Notes: generated from the sequence alone by a model not told the origin. DNA of 64,000 nucleotides from Microlunatus endophyticus (GCF_014646195.1 NZ_BMMZ01000005.1:1-64000); one strand, 5' to 3'. Shown: positions 19,656-30,628, counted from the first letter of the stretch. Translations and numbers: made by a program.

Positions 19656-20657
19656 TCAGGCCAGCACGTTGAGCACCGGGGCGATCGTCTTGTTCTTGGC
19701 GCTCTCGTACGCCGCCAGGATCATGCCGAGCACCTGGATGCCCTCGTCCTCGGTGTGCGGCGGGCGCTCGCCCGTCTCGAGGCAGTGGGCGAAGTGCCCG
19801 ATCTCGGCGGCGAAGGTGTCGACCGGATCGAAGGTGAAGGTCTCCTCCTTGCCGTCCCGCAGCCGGTACGACAGCGTCGACCCGTCGGCGTACAGCGACC
19901 CGAGCTCACCGACCGCGGAGAAGCGCTCGGTGATCGCTGCCGGCTGATAGGCCCAGCTGGTCACCAGCTGACCGATCACGCCGTTGTCGAAGCGGACCAG
20001 CACCTGGGCGCTGTCCTCGGCCTCGGAGAAGGTCAGCCGGTGGGTGGCCAGCATCGCCGTTGCCTCGACCGGCACACCGCCGGCCAGGCTGAGCAGCAGG
20101 TAGCTGGGGTGATAGCCGGTGTCGATCAGCTCGCCGCCGCCCGCGGTCTCGACATGGGCCCGCCAGCCCATGTTGGCCGGGTCGAAGTTGTTGAAGAAGC
20201 TGTCGGTGGTGCGAACCTCATAGACCGGTCCGATCACCCCTGAGGCCAGCAACTCCTTGGCCTTGGCGACCGTCGGCATGAAGAGCTGGTTGTGCGCGCT
20301 CATCAAGGTCACCTTGTTGTCCTTGACGGCGGCGTTGACCCGCCGGGCCTCCTCGGGCGAGAGGCACAGCGGCTTCTCACAGAGGATGTTCAGCCCGGCC
20401 TCGGCCGCGGCGATGATCGCATCGGCGTGCAGGTGGTGCGGCAGGCAGATGTCCACCGCGTCCAGGTCCTGCTCCTCCTTGATCATCTGGGCGTAGTCGG
20501 TGTACGCCGTCGCGCCCAGCTCGGTGCCGCGCTGCTCGGCCGTTGCCTCGACGGCATCGGCGACCGCTGCGATCTTGATCTTGTCGGCATTGGCGGCATA
20601 GCCGCGGATGTGCGCGTTGGCGATACCGCCGCCGCCGATCAGTCCTACCTTGAGCAT
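19656..20657 (-). CDS. Gfo/Idh/MocA family oxidoreductase
   Basis: This 333-residue NAD(P)-dependent sugar or cyclitol dehydrogenase-like protein has the Rossmann loop VGLIGGGGIANAHIRGYA at the N-terminus, the conserved CEKPLCLSPEEA (EKP motif, about residues 94-105), and the second-domain GGGELIDTGYHPSYLLL with the family His. The ATG is chosen because AAGGGAG lies 7 nt upstream. It follows another gene of the same family by 27 nt on the same strand, probably in one operon. Together they suggest oxidation of a sugar, inositol or a derivative; the specific substrate is not inferable. Confidence 0.88.
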   Translation of the reverse strand: MLKVGLIGGGGIANAHIRGYAANADKIKIAAVADAVEATAEQRGTELGATAYTDYAQMIKEEQDLDAVDICLPHHLHADAIIAAAEAGLNILCEKPLCLSPEEARRVNAAVKDNKVTLMSAHNQLFMPTVAKAKELLASGVIGPVYEVRTTDSFFNNFDPANMGWRAHVETAGGGELIDTGYHPSYLLLSLAGGVPVEATAMLATHRLTFSEAEDSAQVLVRFDNGVIGQLVTSWAYQPAAITERFSAVGELGSLYADGSTLSYRLRDGKEETFTFDPVDTFAAEIGHFAHCLETGERPPHTEDEGIQVLGMILAAYESAKNKTIAPVLNVLA

Positions 20658-20684
20658 CAATGCTCCCTTGATTTCTGTGAGACT

Positions 20685-21677
20685 TCAGTTCTTGGCGTAC
20701 GTAATGGTCTTGCCGGTGCGGGCCGATTCGTTGGCCGCGACCACCAACCGGGTGAGCTCCACGGCGGCGGCGATGTTGGCGTCGGCGCGGGTGCCCTGCT
20801 GGATGTGGTCGACCCACTGGTGATAGGCCGAGGGCGCCTTGTCGGCGATCGCGATTTGCTCCGGGCCGTCACCGAACGCCTTGCCCCGGGCGACGACCAC
20901 GCCGTCCTTGTCGTTGAAGGTGATGATGCCTTCGGTGCCGCCGATCTCGATCTCGAACGGATTCGGCGAGACGAAACCGGCCTCGATCACGCCGATCGCC
21001 CCGTTGGCATAGCCGACGGTGACGACCGCGTTGTCCTCCACCGCGCGACCGGTGTAGGCGCCGTACGTCGCACTGACCGTCGCCGGCGTACTGCCCAGGA
21101 ACAGCTGGGTCAGGTAGACCGGATGGCAGCCCAGGTCGGTCAGCGCGCCGCCGATCGCCGGCTCGGGGTCGTAGAAGCGCTCCGGCAACCAGCCCCGGCT
21201 GGAGCCGTCATGCGAGAGCCGGACCCGGCCGTAAGTGATCTCACCCAACTTGCCGGAGTTGATCAATTCGCCGACCGTCGGGGTGTAGCCGTCGTAGAGC
21301 CGCGGCAACGAGACGATCAGCTTCACGCCGTTGTCGTCGGTTGCTTTGATGATCTCCTCGGCCTCGGCGACGGTCGGCGCCAGCAGCTTCTCGGTGAAGA
21401 TGTGCTTGCCGGCATTCGCCGCGGCGACCATGATGTCGCGGTGCCGGTTGGTCTCGGTGGTGACGGTGACCGCGTCGATGTCGTCGCGAGCCAGCAGCGC
21501 TTCAAGATCGCTGGTGTACTCGACACCGTACTGCTCGGCTGCGGCCTTGCCACGTTCTTCGTCGTCGTCCCAGATGGTGACGAGTTCGGTGTCGGGATGT
21601 TCGACTGTCCTCTTGGTGTAGTCCCCGGCGTGCACGTGCCAGAAACTCAGGACTGCCACTCGGATTGGTGAGGGCAC
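20685..21677 (-). CDS. Gfo/Idh/MocA family oxidoreductase (second copy)
   Basis: This 330-residue protein of the same superfamily has the N-terminal segment VAVLSFWHVHAGDY in place of the usual GxGxxG loop, which is unusual and may alter cofactor binding. The catalytic-loop EKLLAPTVAEAEEI stands where most relatives have EKP. The second domain shows GGALTDLGCHPVYLTQLF. It starts with GTG after AAGGAGC. It is upstream of and co-directional with the preceding entry, and both lie beside a family-5 importer. The HVHAGDY start is known among distant inositol/sugar-dehydrogenase-like proteins, but activity here is uncertain. Confidence 0.85.
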   Translation of the reverse strand: MPSPIRVAVLSFWHVHAGDYTKRTVEHPDTELVTIWDDDEERGKAAAEQYGVEYTSDLEALLARDDIDAVTVTTETNRHRDIMVAAANAGKHIFTEKLLAPTVAEAEEIIKATDDNGVKLIVSLPRLYDGYTPTVGELINSGKLGEITYGRVRLSHDGSSRGWLPERFYDPEPAIGGALTDLGCHPVYLTQLFLGSTPATVSATYGAYTGRAVEDNAVVTVGYANGAIGVIEAGFVSPNPFEIEIGGTEGIITFNDKDGVVVARGKAFGDGPEQIAIADKAPSAYHQWVDHIQQGTRADANIAAAVELTRLVVAANESARTGKTITYAKN

Positions 21678-21775
21678 AGATGCTCCTTCGCATTGCAGGT
21701 GCCTCTATCCGATCATGGTCGTCAGAGCTTTATCAAGCCCTTGTAGTAAATAGCCATCAGTACCGATCCGAATAA

Positions 21776-22684
21776 CTACTGCTCACCCAGCCCGGTGCCG
21801 GTCAAGCGTTCCGCCTCCTGCCACAGCCTGGCTGCGACCACCATGTTGCGGGCACTGCGGGGCAGCTTCTCGCGACGGGTCGGGCCCACCAGGCTGAAGC
21901 GGGACGGGCCGTAGTACGCGCCCTGCTCGACCTGCGGATCGGCAGCCGCGAAGAGCAGCGGCTCGGCCCCGGTCTCGACGTCCTGGGACGGGATGATCGT
22001 GCGGCGGATCGGGGGCCGTTGTTGATCACTGGTCAGGTTACGGCCGGCCGTCTGCAGATTGGTTCGGGTGTAGCCGGGGTGGGCTGCAGTGCTGAGCAAC
22101 GGCCAGCCGCGCTGTTCGGCGACCGCCGCCAGCTGGCGCGCCATCAGCAGATCCGCGAGCTTGGACTGGGCGTAGGCGAGCCAGGCGCTGTAGCGGCGCT
22201 CGGACTGGAGATCGGCGAACCGGATGCGGCCGAAATTCGCGGTGCCACTGCTCATCGTCGCGACCCGCGGCCGGTCGGCCTGCAACAGCACCGGCAACAG
22301 CAGGTTGGTCAGCGCGAAGGGTCCGAGGAAGTTCGTGCCGAGCTGGAGCTCGAAGCCGTCGGGAGTCTGCAGCCGCTTGCGGACCGCCATCACGCCGGCG
22401 TTGTTGACCAGCACATGCAGCGGCCGGCCGTCGGACACGATCCCGGCCGCGAACTCGCGGACACTGGCCAGATCGGCCAGATCCAGTTGTCGCACCTCGA
22501 CGGCGGCCTCCGGGTGTGCGGCGAGGATCTCCGTCCTCGCGTCCTCGCCCTTGGCGGGCGTCCGAACCGCAAGGATGACTTCGGCGCCCGCGCCCGCCAG
22601 TCGCTTCGCGGCCTCCCGCCCGGTGCCGCTGTTGGAACCGGTGACGACGATCCGCCGGCCGCTCTGATCGGGTACGGCGTACAT
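21776..22684 (-). CDS. SDR family oxidoreductase
   Basis: This 302-residue classical-type short-chain dehydrogenase has the cofactor loop VTGSNSGTGREAAKRL near residues 15-30, NNAGV around residue 98, and the catalytic YAQSK. It resembles retinol/protochlorophyllide-type SDRs often seen in actinobacteria. The ATG at 22684 follows GAGGAG; upstream codons in the same frame run through the TetR operator and are not coding. It is divergent from a tetR-family gene across a perfect operator, so that regulator most likely controls it, possibly responding to the SDR substrate. Confidence 0.88.
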   Translation of the reverse strand: MYAVPDQSGRRIVVTGSNSGTGREAAKRLAGAGAEVILAVRTPAKGEDARTEILAAHPEAAVEVRQLDLADLASVREFAAGIVSDGRPLHVLVNNAGVMAVRKRLQTPDGFELQLGTNFLGPFALTNLLLPVLLQADRPRVATMSSGTANFGRIRFADLQSERRYSAWLAYAQSKLADLLMARQLAAVAEQRGWPLLSTAAHPGYTRTNLQTAGRNLTSDQQRPPIRRTIIPSQDVETGAEPLLFAAADPQVEQGAYYGPSRFSLVGPTRREKLPRSARNMVVAARLWQEAERLTGTGLGEQ

Positions 22685-22718
22685 GGTGCTCCTCGGTAAG
22701 ATGGATAACAGGACTAAC

Positions 22719-22742
22719 GGTCTGTTATAACAGTAACAGACC
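22719..22742. promoter_or_regulatory. Palindromic TetR-family operator
   Basis: Perfect 9-bp half-sites GGTCTGTTA and TAACAGACC are separated by TAACAG, so a smaller palindrome CTGTTATAACAG is nested inside. It lies in the 88-bp gap between the SDR and the tetR-family gene and should control both. A further palindrome AGACCACTGGTCT overlaps its right end. Confidence 0.8.
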
Positions 22743-22772
22743 ACTGGTCTCTTATTCAAGGAGGTCGACCGA

Positions 22773-23462
22773 GTGCCCGCCGGCAGCTTCACCCGCGCCC
22801 GGACCGCCGAGCAACGCAGCCAGCGGCGGACCGAGATCCTCGCCACGGCCGCAGCGATGCTGGCCGACACCACCCGAGTCGGCGAGCTCAGCCTGAACGA
22901 GCTGGCCCGGCGGGTGGGACTGGCCAAGTCGAATGTGCTGCGTTACTTCGAGACCCGCGAAGCGGTGCTGCTCGCACTCCTGGAACAGCAGTACGACGAC
23001 TGGCTGGACGAGCTCGCGGTTGCGTTGCGCGAAGATCAACAAGCCGACCCGATCGAGCGGGTCGCCGATGCCGTCGCCCGAACCGCCACCGACCGGCCGG
23101 TGTTGTGCGAGTTGATCGCGACCAGTGGCACCGTGCTGGAGCACAACGTGTCGGGGGCGGTCGCGGCGACGTACAAGCAGACCGCCTACGCCCAGGCGAT
23201 CCGGCTCACCGACCTGGTCGCAGCGGTGGTCGGCGAGCTCAGCACCCCGGACCGGCTCGCGATCGCGGGCGCGGTCAACCTCGGTCTGGGCGGCGTCTGG
23301 GGGATGTGCCGGCCGTCGGAGGGGATGACCGCGGCCTACCAGGAGCACCCGGAGCTGGCGGCCATGCAGTTGGACTTCCGGACAGCGCTGCGCGAGTTCG
23401 TCGCCACCACGCTGACGGGTCTGCAACACCGTCCGGTGGCCGACATCCGCCGCGCACCCTAA
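22773..23462 (+). CDS. TetR family transcriptional regulator
   Basis: This 229-residue repressor-type protein has an N-terminal helix-turn-helix, LSLNELARRVGLAKSNVLRY (about residues 38-57), followed by the FETREAVLLALLEQ linker typical of TetR. The C-terminal ligand domain (about 75-215) belongs to no recognised ligand class. It starts with GTG after AAGGAGG. It is divergent from the SDR gene with a perfect inverted repeat between them, so auto-repression plus control of the SDR is likely. The inducer is unknown. Confidence 0.9.
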   Translation: MPAGSFTRARTAEQRSQRRTEILATAAAMLADTTRVGELSLNELARRVGLAKSNVLRYFETREAVLLALLEQQYDDWLDELAVALREDQQADPIERVADAVARTATDRPVLCELIATSGTVLEHNVSGAVAATYKQTAYAQAIRLTDLVAAVVGELSTPDRLAIAGAVNLGLGGVWGMCRPSEGMTAAYQEHPELAAMQLDFRTALREFVATTLTGLQHRPVADIRRAP

Positions 23463-23467
23463 CTCAC

Positions 23468-23496
23468 TTGGCCACGGTTAGCCAAGGTCCTACGCT
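23468..23496 (+). promoter_or_regulatory. Toxin-antitoxin promoter with overlapping operator
   Basis: TTGGCC (-35) and TACGCT (-10, 23491-23496) are 17 nt apart and the ATG is 6 nt further on, giving a leaderless start. An inverted repeat, TTGGCCA-cggt-TAGCCAA (one mismatch), covers the -35, as expected for autoregulation by the antitoxin complex. Confidence 0.65.
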
Positions 23497-23502
23497 TTCC
23501 TC

Positions 23503-23745
23503 ATGACCACAGTGAACGTCGGACAGGCGAAGTCGGAACTGTCCCGACTCATCGCCTTGGCCGAGGCCGGCGAAGAAGTGGAGATCGCCCGCGACGGTGT
23601 GCCGGTCGTGCGGCTGGTCCCGATCGGCGCGGCTGCTCCGGGAGCGCAGTTTCTTGCGGCCCGCGGATCGCTGCGCGGCAAGATCACGGTGGGCGAGGAT
23701 TTCGAGTTCACCGAATCCGAACTCGACGAGATCCTCGAATCGTGA
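23503..23745 (+). CDS. Type II antitoxin, Phd/YefM family
   Basis: This 80-residue antitoxin begins MTTVNVGQAKSELSRLIALA, the Phd/YefM DNA-binding fold, with the conserved segment ARDGVPVVRLVPIG. The C-terminal acidic tail (EDFEFTESELDEILES) should be the toxin-binding part. It overlaps the toxin gene by GTGA and has a palindrome in its promoter, so it likely neutralises the PIN toxin and represses the operon. Confidence 0.9.
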   Translation: MTTVNVGQAKSELSRLIALAEAGEEVEIARDGVPVVRLVPIGAAAPGAQFLAARGSLRGKITVGEDFEFTESELDEILES

Positions 23746-24119
23746 GGCTTCTGCTCGACACCCACGTCGTGCTGTGGCAGCTCTCTGGGGAGCGCACATT
23801 GTCCGCAGCGGCGATCGAGGCAATCGGATCTGCCGACGATCTGCTGTTCAGCGTCGTGTCGTTCGCTGAAGTGGGCGTCAAGGCAGCCGTCGGAAAGCTC
23901 GAGGTGCCGGACGACTTCAAGCAACAGGTGGCCGAGGCGGGGGTCCGCACTCTCGGGTTGTCGGCCGAGCACGGTCTCGCGGTTGCCGGCCTGCCGCTGC
24001 ATCACAGAGATCCGTTCGATCGTCTGCTGATCGCGCAAGCGCGATCGGACGGGCTGACAGTCGTCAGCGCCGACCGCCGGTTCAGCGCCTACCCGGTGCC
24101 CCTGATCGACGCTTCGTAG
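23742..24119 (+). CDS. PIN domain toxin (VapC-like ribonuclease)
   Basis: This 125-residue PIN-domain protein is probably a Mg-dependent endoribonuclease toxin. Acidic active-site candidates are Asp in MRLLLDTHVVLW (residue 6), Glu in SFAEVGVK (about 44), Asp in HHRDPFDRLLIAQA (about 89-92) and Asp in VVSADRRF (about 111). It starts with GTG overlapping the antitoxin stop. It belongs to the Phd-PIN combination with the DTHVxLW start. Its 3' end converges with the prenyl synthase gene. Confidence 0.9.
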   Translation: MRLLLDTHVVLWQLSGERTLSAAAIEAIGSADDLLFSVVSFAEVGVKAAVGKLEVPDDFKQQVAEAGVRTLGLSAEHGLAVAGLPLHHRDPFDRLLIAQARSDGLTVVSADRRFSAYPVPLIDAS

Positions 24120-24134
24120 GGGACCCGGGCAGGC

Positions 24135-25148
24135 CTACGTCGTACGCGTCACGACCGAATCGCAGAGATCGGCCAGCGCCTGTTTGGCCGGGCCGTCCGG
24201 TAGCGGGTCGAGGATCCGCCGGGTCGCTTCCGCACGGGCCGCGACATCGGCACGCGCCTGCTCGATCGCCGGGTGCTTGCGCAACAGACCGAGTGCCTCG
24301 TCGACCTCCGGGTCGGTCCGCTCCCCCGCCAGCAGCTCCAGCAGCCGGGCGTCCGCCGGATCGGTGGAGCGCCGGGCCAGCAGGATCGGCAGGGTGTCCA
24401 CGCCCTCGCGGAGGTCGGTGCCAGGCGTCTTGCCGGTCTCGTCGCTGGTGATGTCGATGATGTCGTCGCTGAGCTGGAAGACCACACCGTACTGTTCGCC
24501 GAAGTCGGCCAGCAGGTCCTGGGTCGCCGGGTCGGCACCGCCGATCATCGCCCCGACGCGGGCGCTGGTAGAGATCAGCGCGGCGGTCTTGTCGGCCAGC
24601 ACCTGCAGGTAGTGCTCGCGCGGGTCGACGCCCTCGGCAGGTCCGACCGTCTCCGCGATCTGGCCGCGGACCAGCCGGTTGAACATCGCCGAATAGGTCC
24701 TGACGATGTCCAGCCCGAGATCGGTGACCAGGTCGGTCGCCCGGGCGAAAAGATAGTCCCCGACCAGGATGGCCAGTAGATTTCCCCAGCGGGCATTGGC
24801 GCTCGGCGATCCGCGCCGTACGGTGGCATCGTCCATCACGTCGTCGTGGTAGAGGCTGGCGACGTGGGTCAACTCAACGACCACGGCCCCGACCGCGACC
24901 CGGCGCTCTATCTCGCTGCCGGAGTCGTACGGCTTGCCGAACTGGGATCCGAGCACTACCAGCAGCGGGCGGAACCGCTTGCCGCCGGCCTGGATGATGT
25001 GACGGGAGGCTTCGTTGAGGACCGGGTTGTCGGACTCGACGGCGGCCAGCAGGGCGCTCTCGATCCCCGCCATCCGATCACGAAGCGTCGCATCGAATCC
25101 GGTCATCGGCTCCGCGCTCACCGCCTTCACCACACCGCCTTCACCCAC
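24135..25148 (-). CDS. Polyprenyl diphosphate synthase
   Basis: This 337-residue trans-prenyltransferase builds the isoprenoid side chain, most likely for menaquinone. The first Asp-rich motif is DDVMDDA within LYHDDVMDDATVRRG, and the second is DDIID in FQLSDDIIDIT. The substrate-binding GGKRFRPLLVVL lies near residue 55. The GTG start follows GAGGGGG by 8 nt. It lies 75 nt downstream of nuoN on the same strand, so it may be co-transcribed with complex I; quinone-chain and nuo genes are often neighbours in actinobacteria. Exact chain length (hepta, octa or nona) cannot be read from the sequence. Confidence 0.92.
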   Translation of the reverse strand: MGEGGVVKAVSAEPMTGFDATLRDRMAGIESALLAAVESDNPVLNEASRHIIQAGGKRFRPLLVVLGSQFGKPYDSGSEIERRVAVGAVVVELTHVASLYHDDVMDDATVRRGSPSANARWGNLLAILVGDYLFARATDLVTDLGLDIVRTYSAMFNRLVRGQIAETVGPAEGVDPREHYLQVLADKTAALISTSARVGAMIGGADPATQDLLADFGEQYGVVFQLSDDIIDITSDETGKTPGTDLREGVDTLPILLARRSTDPADARLLELLAGERTDPEVDEALGLLRKHPAIEQARADVAARAEATRRILDPLPDGPAKQALADLCDSVVTRTT

Positions 25149-25223
25149 TACCCGGGCCCCCTCACAACAGCCGACCGGTTGCCCACCGTACTAGAGCGTA
25201 CGACCGGCCGCCGCCCGCTCAGG

Positions 25224-26825
25224 TCAGCGCAGGAACTCGCCGGCGCTTGCGGCAAGATCGAGAACCGGACCGGGATAGACACCCAGCACGATGGTGGCGA
25301 CGACCCCGAAGCCGACCGCGACCAGTGTCGTCCAGCCCGGGCGGGCGACCTCGGCCACCGGAGCATCCGCCTTCGGCTCGGTGAAGAACATCGTCACGAT
25401 CACCCGCAGGTAGATCACCGCGGCGATCAGCGAGATCACCACGGCGGCGACGACCAGCCATTGCTGTCCCCCGGCCCAGCCGGCGGCGAACACCGACCAT
25501 TTGCCGATGAATCCACCGGTCAGCGGAATACCGGCGAAGCTCAGCATGAACAGCGAGAACACCGCCGCGGTCACCGGGGAGCGCCTGCCCAGCCCGGCCC
25601 AACTGGCCAACGAGGTCGACTCCCCGCCGCGCAACCGGACCATCGTGATGATCGCGAACGCGCCGATCGTGGCGACGCTGTACGCGACCAGGTAGAACAG
25701 CGCCGAGGACACGCTGGACAGGCTGTCGGCCGGCTTGCCGTTGCCGGTCTGGCTGGCCGCGGTGACCGCGACCAGGATGAAACCGGCGTGACCGATCGAG
25801 GAGTAGGCCAGCAGTCGCTTCAGGTCGGTCTGGGCGATGCCGACGACGGAGCCGACGAACATCGTCACCAGCGCGACCACCAACATCACCGGCTGCCAGT
25901 CCCAGCGCAGGCCGCCGAGGGCGACATAGAACAGCCGCAACAGCGCGCCGAAGGCAGCGATCTTGGTGCAGGTCGCCATGAAACCGGTGATCGGTGTCGG
26001 GGCACCCTGGTAGACGTCAGGGGTCCAGGAGTGGAACGGGACCGCGCCCACCTTGAAGAGCAGCCCGACCCCGACCAGCGTCATGCCGGCCAGCAGCAGA
26101 CCGTCCTTCTGGGTCGAGGACTGCAGCGAGTCCGAGATCGCCGACAGGTCGAACGAGCCCGCGAAGCCGTACAGCAGCGCCATGCCGTAGACGAAGATCG
26201 CCGACGACAACGAGCCGAGCAGGAAATACTTCATCGCCGATTCCTGGCTGAGCAGCCGCCGGCGCCGAGCCAGCCCGCAGAGCAGGTAGAGCGGCAGCGA
26301 CAGGATCTCCAGGCCGACGAACATCATGATCAGATCGTTGGCCGCCGGGAACAGCATCATGCCGCTGAGCGCGAACATCGCCAGCGGGTAGACCTCGGTG
26401 TGCTCGAACCGGGCCTCGATCGCCTCCTGCTCTCCGGTGCTTCCCGGTACGGCCGCGGCACTCGGGGTGAACGCCGACGCGTTGCCCTCCAGCCGCCGCT
26501 CGGCGAAGATCAGGAACGAGACGCCGGCGAAGACCAGCAGCACGGTCCACAGGAAGTACGTCGGCCCGTCGATGCTCAACGCACCGAGGGCGATGATCGC
26601 CTTGTCGCCGCCCGCCCAGTTCAAGATGGTGACGAACAGCGCCAGGATGATGCCCAGGAAGGCCACCAGCAGTTGCAGCGAGTGCCGCAGCGGTCGCGGC
26701 GCCAGGGCCTCGACCAGGACCCCGAGGCAGGCCGCGACGACGACCATCAGGAAGGGCATCAGCAGGCCGTACTCGATGTGCGGCGTCGGGATGTCCATCC
26801 CGATCAGCGAGAGGGCCGGCATCAC
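25224..26825 (-). CDS. nuoN: NADH-quinone oxidoreductase subunit N
   Basis: This 533-residue antiporter-like membrane subunit of complex I has about 14 transmembrane helices. Typical segments are EILSLPLYLLCGLARRR with the membrane Glu, a Lys-bearing LLFKVGAVPFHSWTPDVYQG, and LLAYSSIGHAGFILVA. It is the last nuo gene; its GTG start overlaps the nuoM stop and is preceded by AAGGAGG. It probably carries one of the four proton routes. Confidence 0.97.
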   Translation of the reverse strand: MMPALSLIGMDIPTPHIEYGLLMPFLMVVVAACLGVLVEALAPRPLRHSLQLLVAFLGIILALFVTILNWAGGDKAIIALGALSIDGPTYFLWTVLLVFAGVSFLIFAERRLEGNASAFTPSAAAVPGSTGEQEAIEARFEHTEVYPLAMFALSGMMLFPAANDLIMMFVGLEILSLPLYLLCGLARRRRLLSQESAMKYFLLGSLSSAIFVYGMALLYGFAGSFDLSAISDSLQSSTQKDGLLLAGMTLVGVGLLFKVGAVPFHSWTPDVYQGAPTPITGFMATCTKIAAFGALLRLFYVALGGLRWDWQPVMLVVALVTMFVGSVVGIAQTDLKRLLAYSSIGHAGFILVAVTAASQTGNGKPADSLSSVSSALFYLVAYSVATIGAFAIITMVRLRGGESTSLASWAGLGRRSPVTAAVFSLFMLSFAGIPLTGGFIGKWSVFAAGWAGGQQWLVVAAVVISLIAAVIYLRVIVTMFFTEPKADAPVAEVARPGWTTLVAVGFGVVATIVLGVYPGPVLDLAASAGEFLR

Positions 26826-28384
26826 CGACCTCCTTCCGAGGCGTGGGGTTGCGGATCAGTCAGCCCGACATGTTGGGTCAGCGTGTCGGAGACGGTCGGA
26901 TTGATGATCGACAGGATCGGCTTCGGGAAGAAGCCGAGCACCAGGATCACCAGGGCCACCGGGATGAGCGCCAGCCGCTCCTTGCCGGACAGGTCGACGG
27001 TGAATTTCTCGGTCACCGCCGCGGTCGGCACACCGGTCGCGGTGCGCTGGTACATGATCAGCGCGTACAGCGCGGCCAGCACGATGCCGATGGTCGCCAC
27101 CACCGCATAGATCGGGTGCCGGGAGAACGTACCGGCCAGCACCATGAACTCGCTGATGAAGCTCGACATGCCTGGCAGGGCCAGCGCGGACAGTGCGCCG
27201 AAGAGCAACAGCCCGGCCAGCAGCGGCGTCGCCTTGACCACACCGCCGAAGTCGCTGATGTCGCGGGACCCGCGGCGCTTGATCATGAAGCCGGCGGCCA
27301 GGAAGAGCGCCGCCGTGGACAGCCCGTGGTTGAGCATGTAGAACGTGGCACCGCTGGCGCTCTGGGTGGTGAAGGCGAAGATGCCCAGCACGATGAAACC
27401 GAAGTGGCTGACCGAGGTCCAGCCGATCAGCCGGTGCAGATCCTTGCTGCCGATCGCCATCAGGGCGCCGTAGATGATCGAGATGATCGCGAGCACCATC
27501 ACCACCGGAGTCGCCCACTTGGACGCATCCGGGAAGAGCTGCAGGCAGAATCTGATCATGGCGAAGGTGCCCAGCTTGTCCATCACGCCGGCCAGCATCA
27601 CCGCCCCGCCGGGGGTGGACTGCTCCACCGAGTCCGGCAGCCAGGTGTGGAACGGCACCATCGGCGCCTTGATCGCGAACGCGATCATGAAGCCGACGAA
27701 CAGCCAGCGCTCGACATTGGTCGACAGGTGCAGTTGGGTGAGGTCGGTCAGCAGGTAGCTCGGCGCACCGTGCTGGGCGGAGACGATGCCCAGCCCGATC
27801 ACTGCGGCCAGCATCACGAACCCGCCGAACAGGCCGAAGAGCAGGAACTTACCGGCCGCGTACGCCCTCCGCGCCCCGCCGAAACCGCCGATCAGGAAGT
27901 ACATCGGGAACAGGATGACTTCGAAGAACAGGTAGAACAGGAAGACGTCGGTCGCGGTGAAGGCGAAGAGTGCGAAACCCTCGGTGGCCAGGATCAGGCC
28001 GACGAAGGCGTGCGCGCCCCACCGATGGGTGACGGCCGTCCCATCCGGTGACACAGGTTCACCCGGCTTGGGCAGATCGGGGTCGTTCCAGGAGGCGATC
28101 AGCACCACCGGGGTGAGGAAGGCCGTCAGCAGCACCAGGGTCAGGCCGATGCCGTCCAGGCCGAGTGCGTAGTGCGCGCCGATCGCCTTGATCCAGGTGG
28201 CCTGCTCAGCGAGCTGAAAGCCTTTGGTACCGGTGTTGTAGGTGAAGGCGACGATGATCGCCAGCACCAGCGTGACCAGCGAGAACGCCAGACCGACCTG
28301 CTTGGCGGCGGTGCCGCGGACGAAGATCATCGCCAGGCCGCCGATGAGCGGGAGCAGACCGAGGATGGTCAGCCAGGGGAACAC
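26822..28384 (-). CDS. nuoM: NADH-quinone oxidoreductase subunit M
   Basis: This 520-residue proton-pumping membrane subunit has about 14 helices. Family segments include FFEVILFPMYFLIGGFGG, with the key membrane Glu, and the Lys-bearing IAFAIKAPMVPFHTWLPDS. A later GWTSVSHFGFIVLGI and the C-terminal KERLALIPVALVILVLG agree. It starts with GTG after AAGGAGA and overlaps nuoN by GTGA. It has the same fold as nuoL and nuoN. Confidence 0.97.
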   Translation of the reverse strand: MFPWLTILGLLPLIGGLAMIFVRGTAAKQVGLAFSLVTLVLAIIVAFTYNTGTKGFQLAEQATWIKAIGAHYALGLDGIGLTLVLLTAFLTPVVLIASWNDPDLPKPGEPVSPDGTAVTHRWGAHAFVGLILATEGFALFAFTATDVFLFYLFFEVILFPMYFLIGGFGGARRAYAAGKFLLFGLFGGFVMLAAVIGLGIVSAQHGAPSYLLTDLTQLHLSTNVERWLFVGFMIAFAIKAPMVPFHTWLPDSVEQSTPGGAVMLAGVMDKLGTFAMIRFCLQLFPDASKWATPVVMVLAIISIIYGALMAIGSKDLHRLIGWTSVSHFGFIVLGIFAFTTQSASGATFYMLNHGLSTAALFLAAGFMIKRRGSRDISDFGGVVKATPLLAGLLLFGALSALALPGMSSFISEFMVLAGTFSRHPIYAVVATIGIVLAALYALIMYQRTATGVPTAAVTEKFTVDLSGKERLALIPVALVILVLGFFPKPILSIINPTVSDTLTQHVGLTDPQPHASEGGR

Positions 28385-28411
28385 GTCAGGATCTCCTTCT
28401 CAAGCCGGTTC

Positions 28412-30316
<1,905 letters not shown>

Positions 30317-30328
30317 TGGCCGGTCCTC

Positions 30329-30628
30329 TCAGAACTTCAGCAGGTTGGCATCGTCGACCGAGGCCGAACGGCGGGTGCGGTAGATCGTCACGATGATCGC
30401 GAGCCCGACCACGACCTCCGCGGCGGCCACCACCATCACGAAGAAGGCGGCGATCTGGCCGTCCAACGATCCGTGCATCCGGGAGAAGGTGACCAGCGCC
30501 AGATTGGAGGCGTTCAACATCAACTCGATGCACATGAAGACGATCAGGACGTTGCGGCGGATCATCACGCCGAGCAGGGCGATCGAGAAGAGGATCGCCG
30601 ACATCACGATGTAGGCCTGGGGATCCAT
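30329..30628 (-). CDS. nuoK: NADH-quinone oxidoreductase subunit K
   Basis: This 99-residue subunit has three transmembrane helices. The hallmark [17 protein letters not shown] carries the essential membrane Glu (about residue 36), and a second Glu lies in [18 protein letters not shown]. Its ATG overlaps the nuoJ stop (ATGA). Confidence 0.97.
   Translation of the reverse strand: MDPQAYIVMSAILFSIALLGVMIRRNVLIVFMCIELMLNASNLALVTFSRMHGSLDGQIAAFFVMVVAAAEVVVGLAIIVTIYRTRRSASVDDANLLKF

Noticed and set aside
24846..27110. A very long open frame (about 750 codons) antisense to the prenyl synthase and nuoN/nuoM
   Set aside because: It is rich in Arg, Gln, His and Gly with no domain, and mirrors the codon bias of the nuo genes on the other strand, as expected in high-GC DNA.
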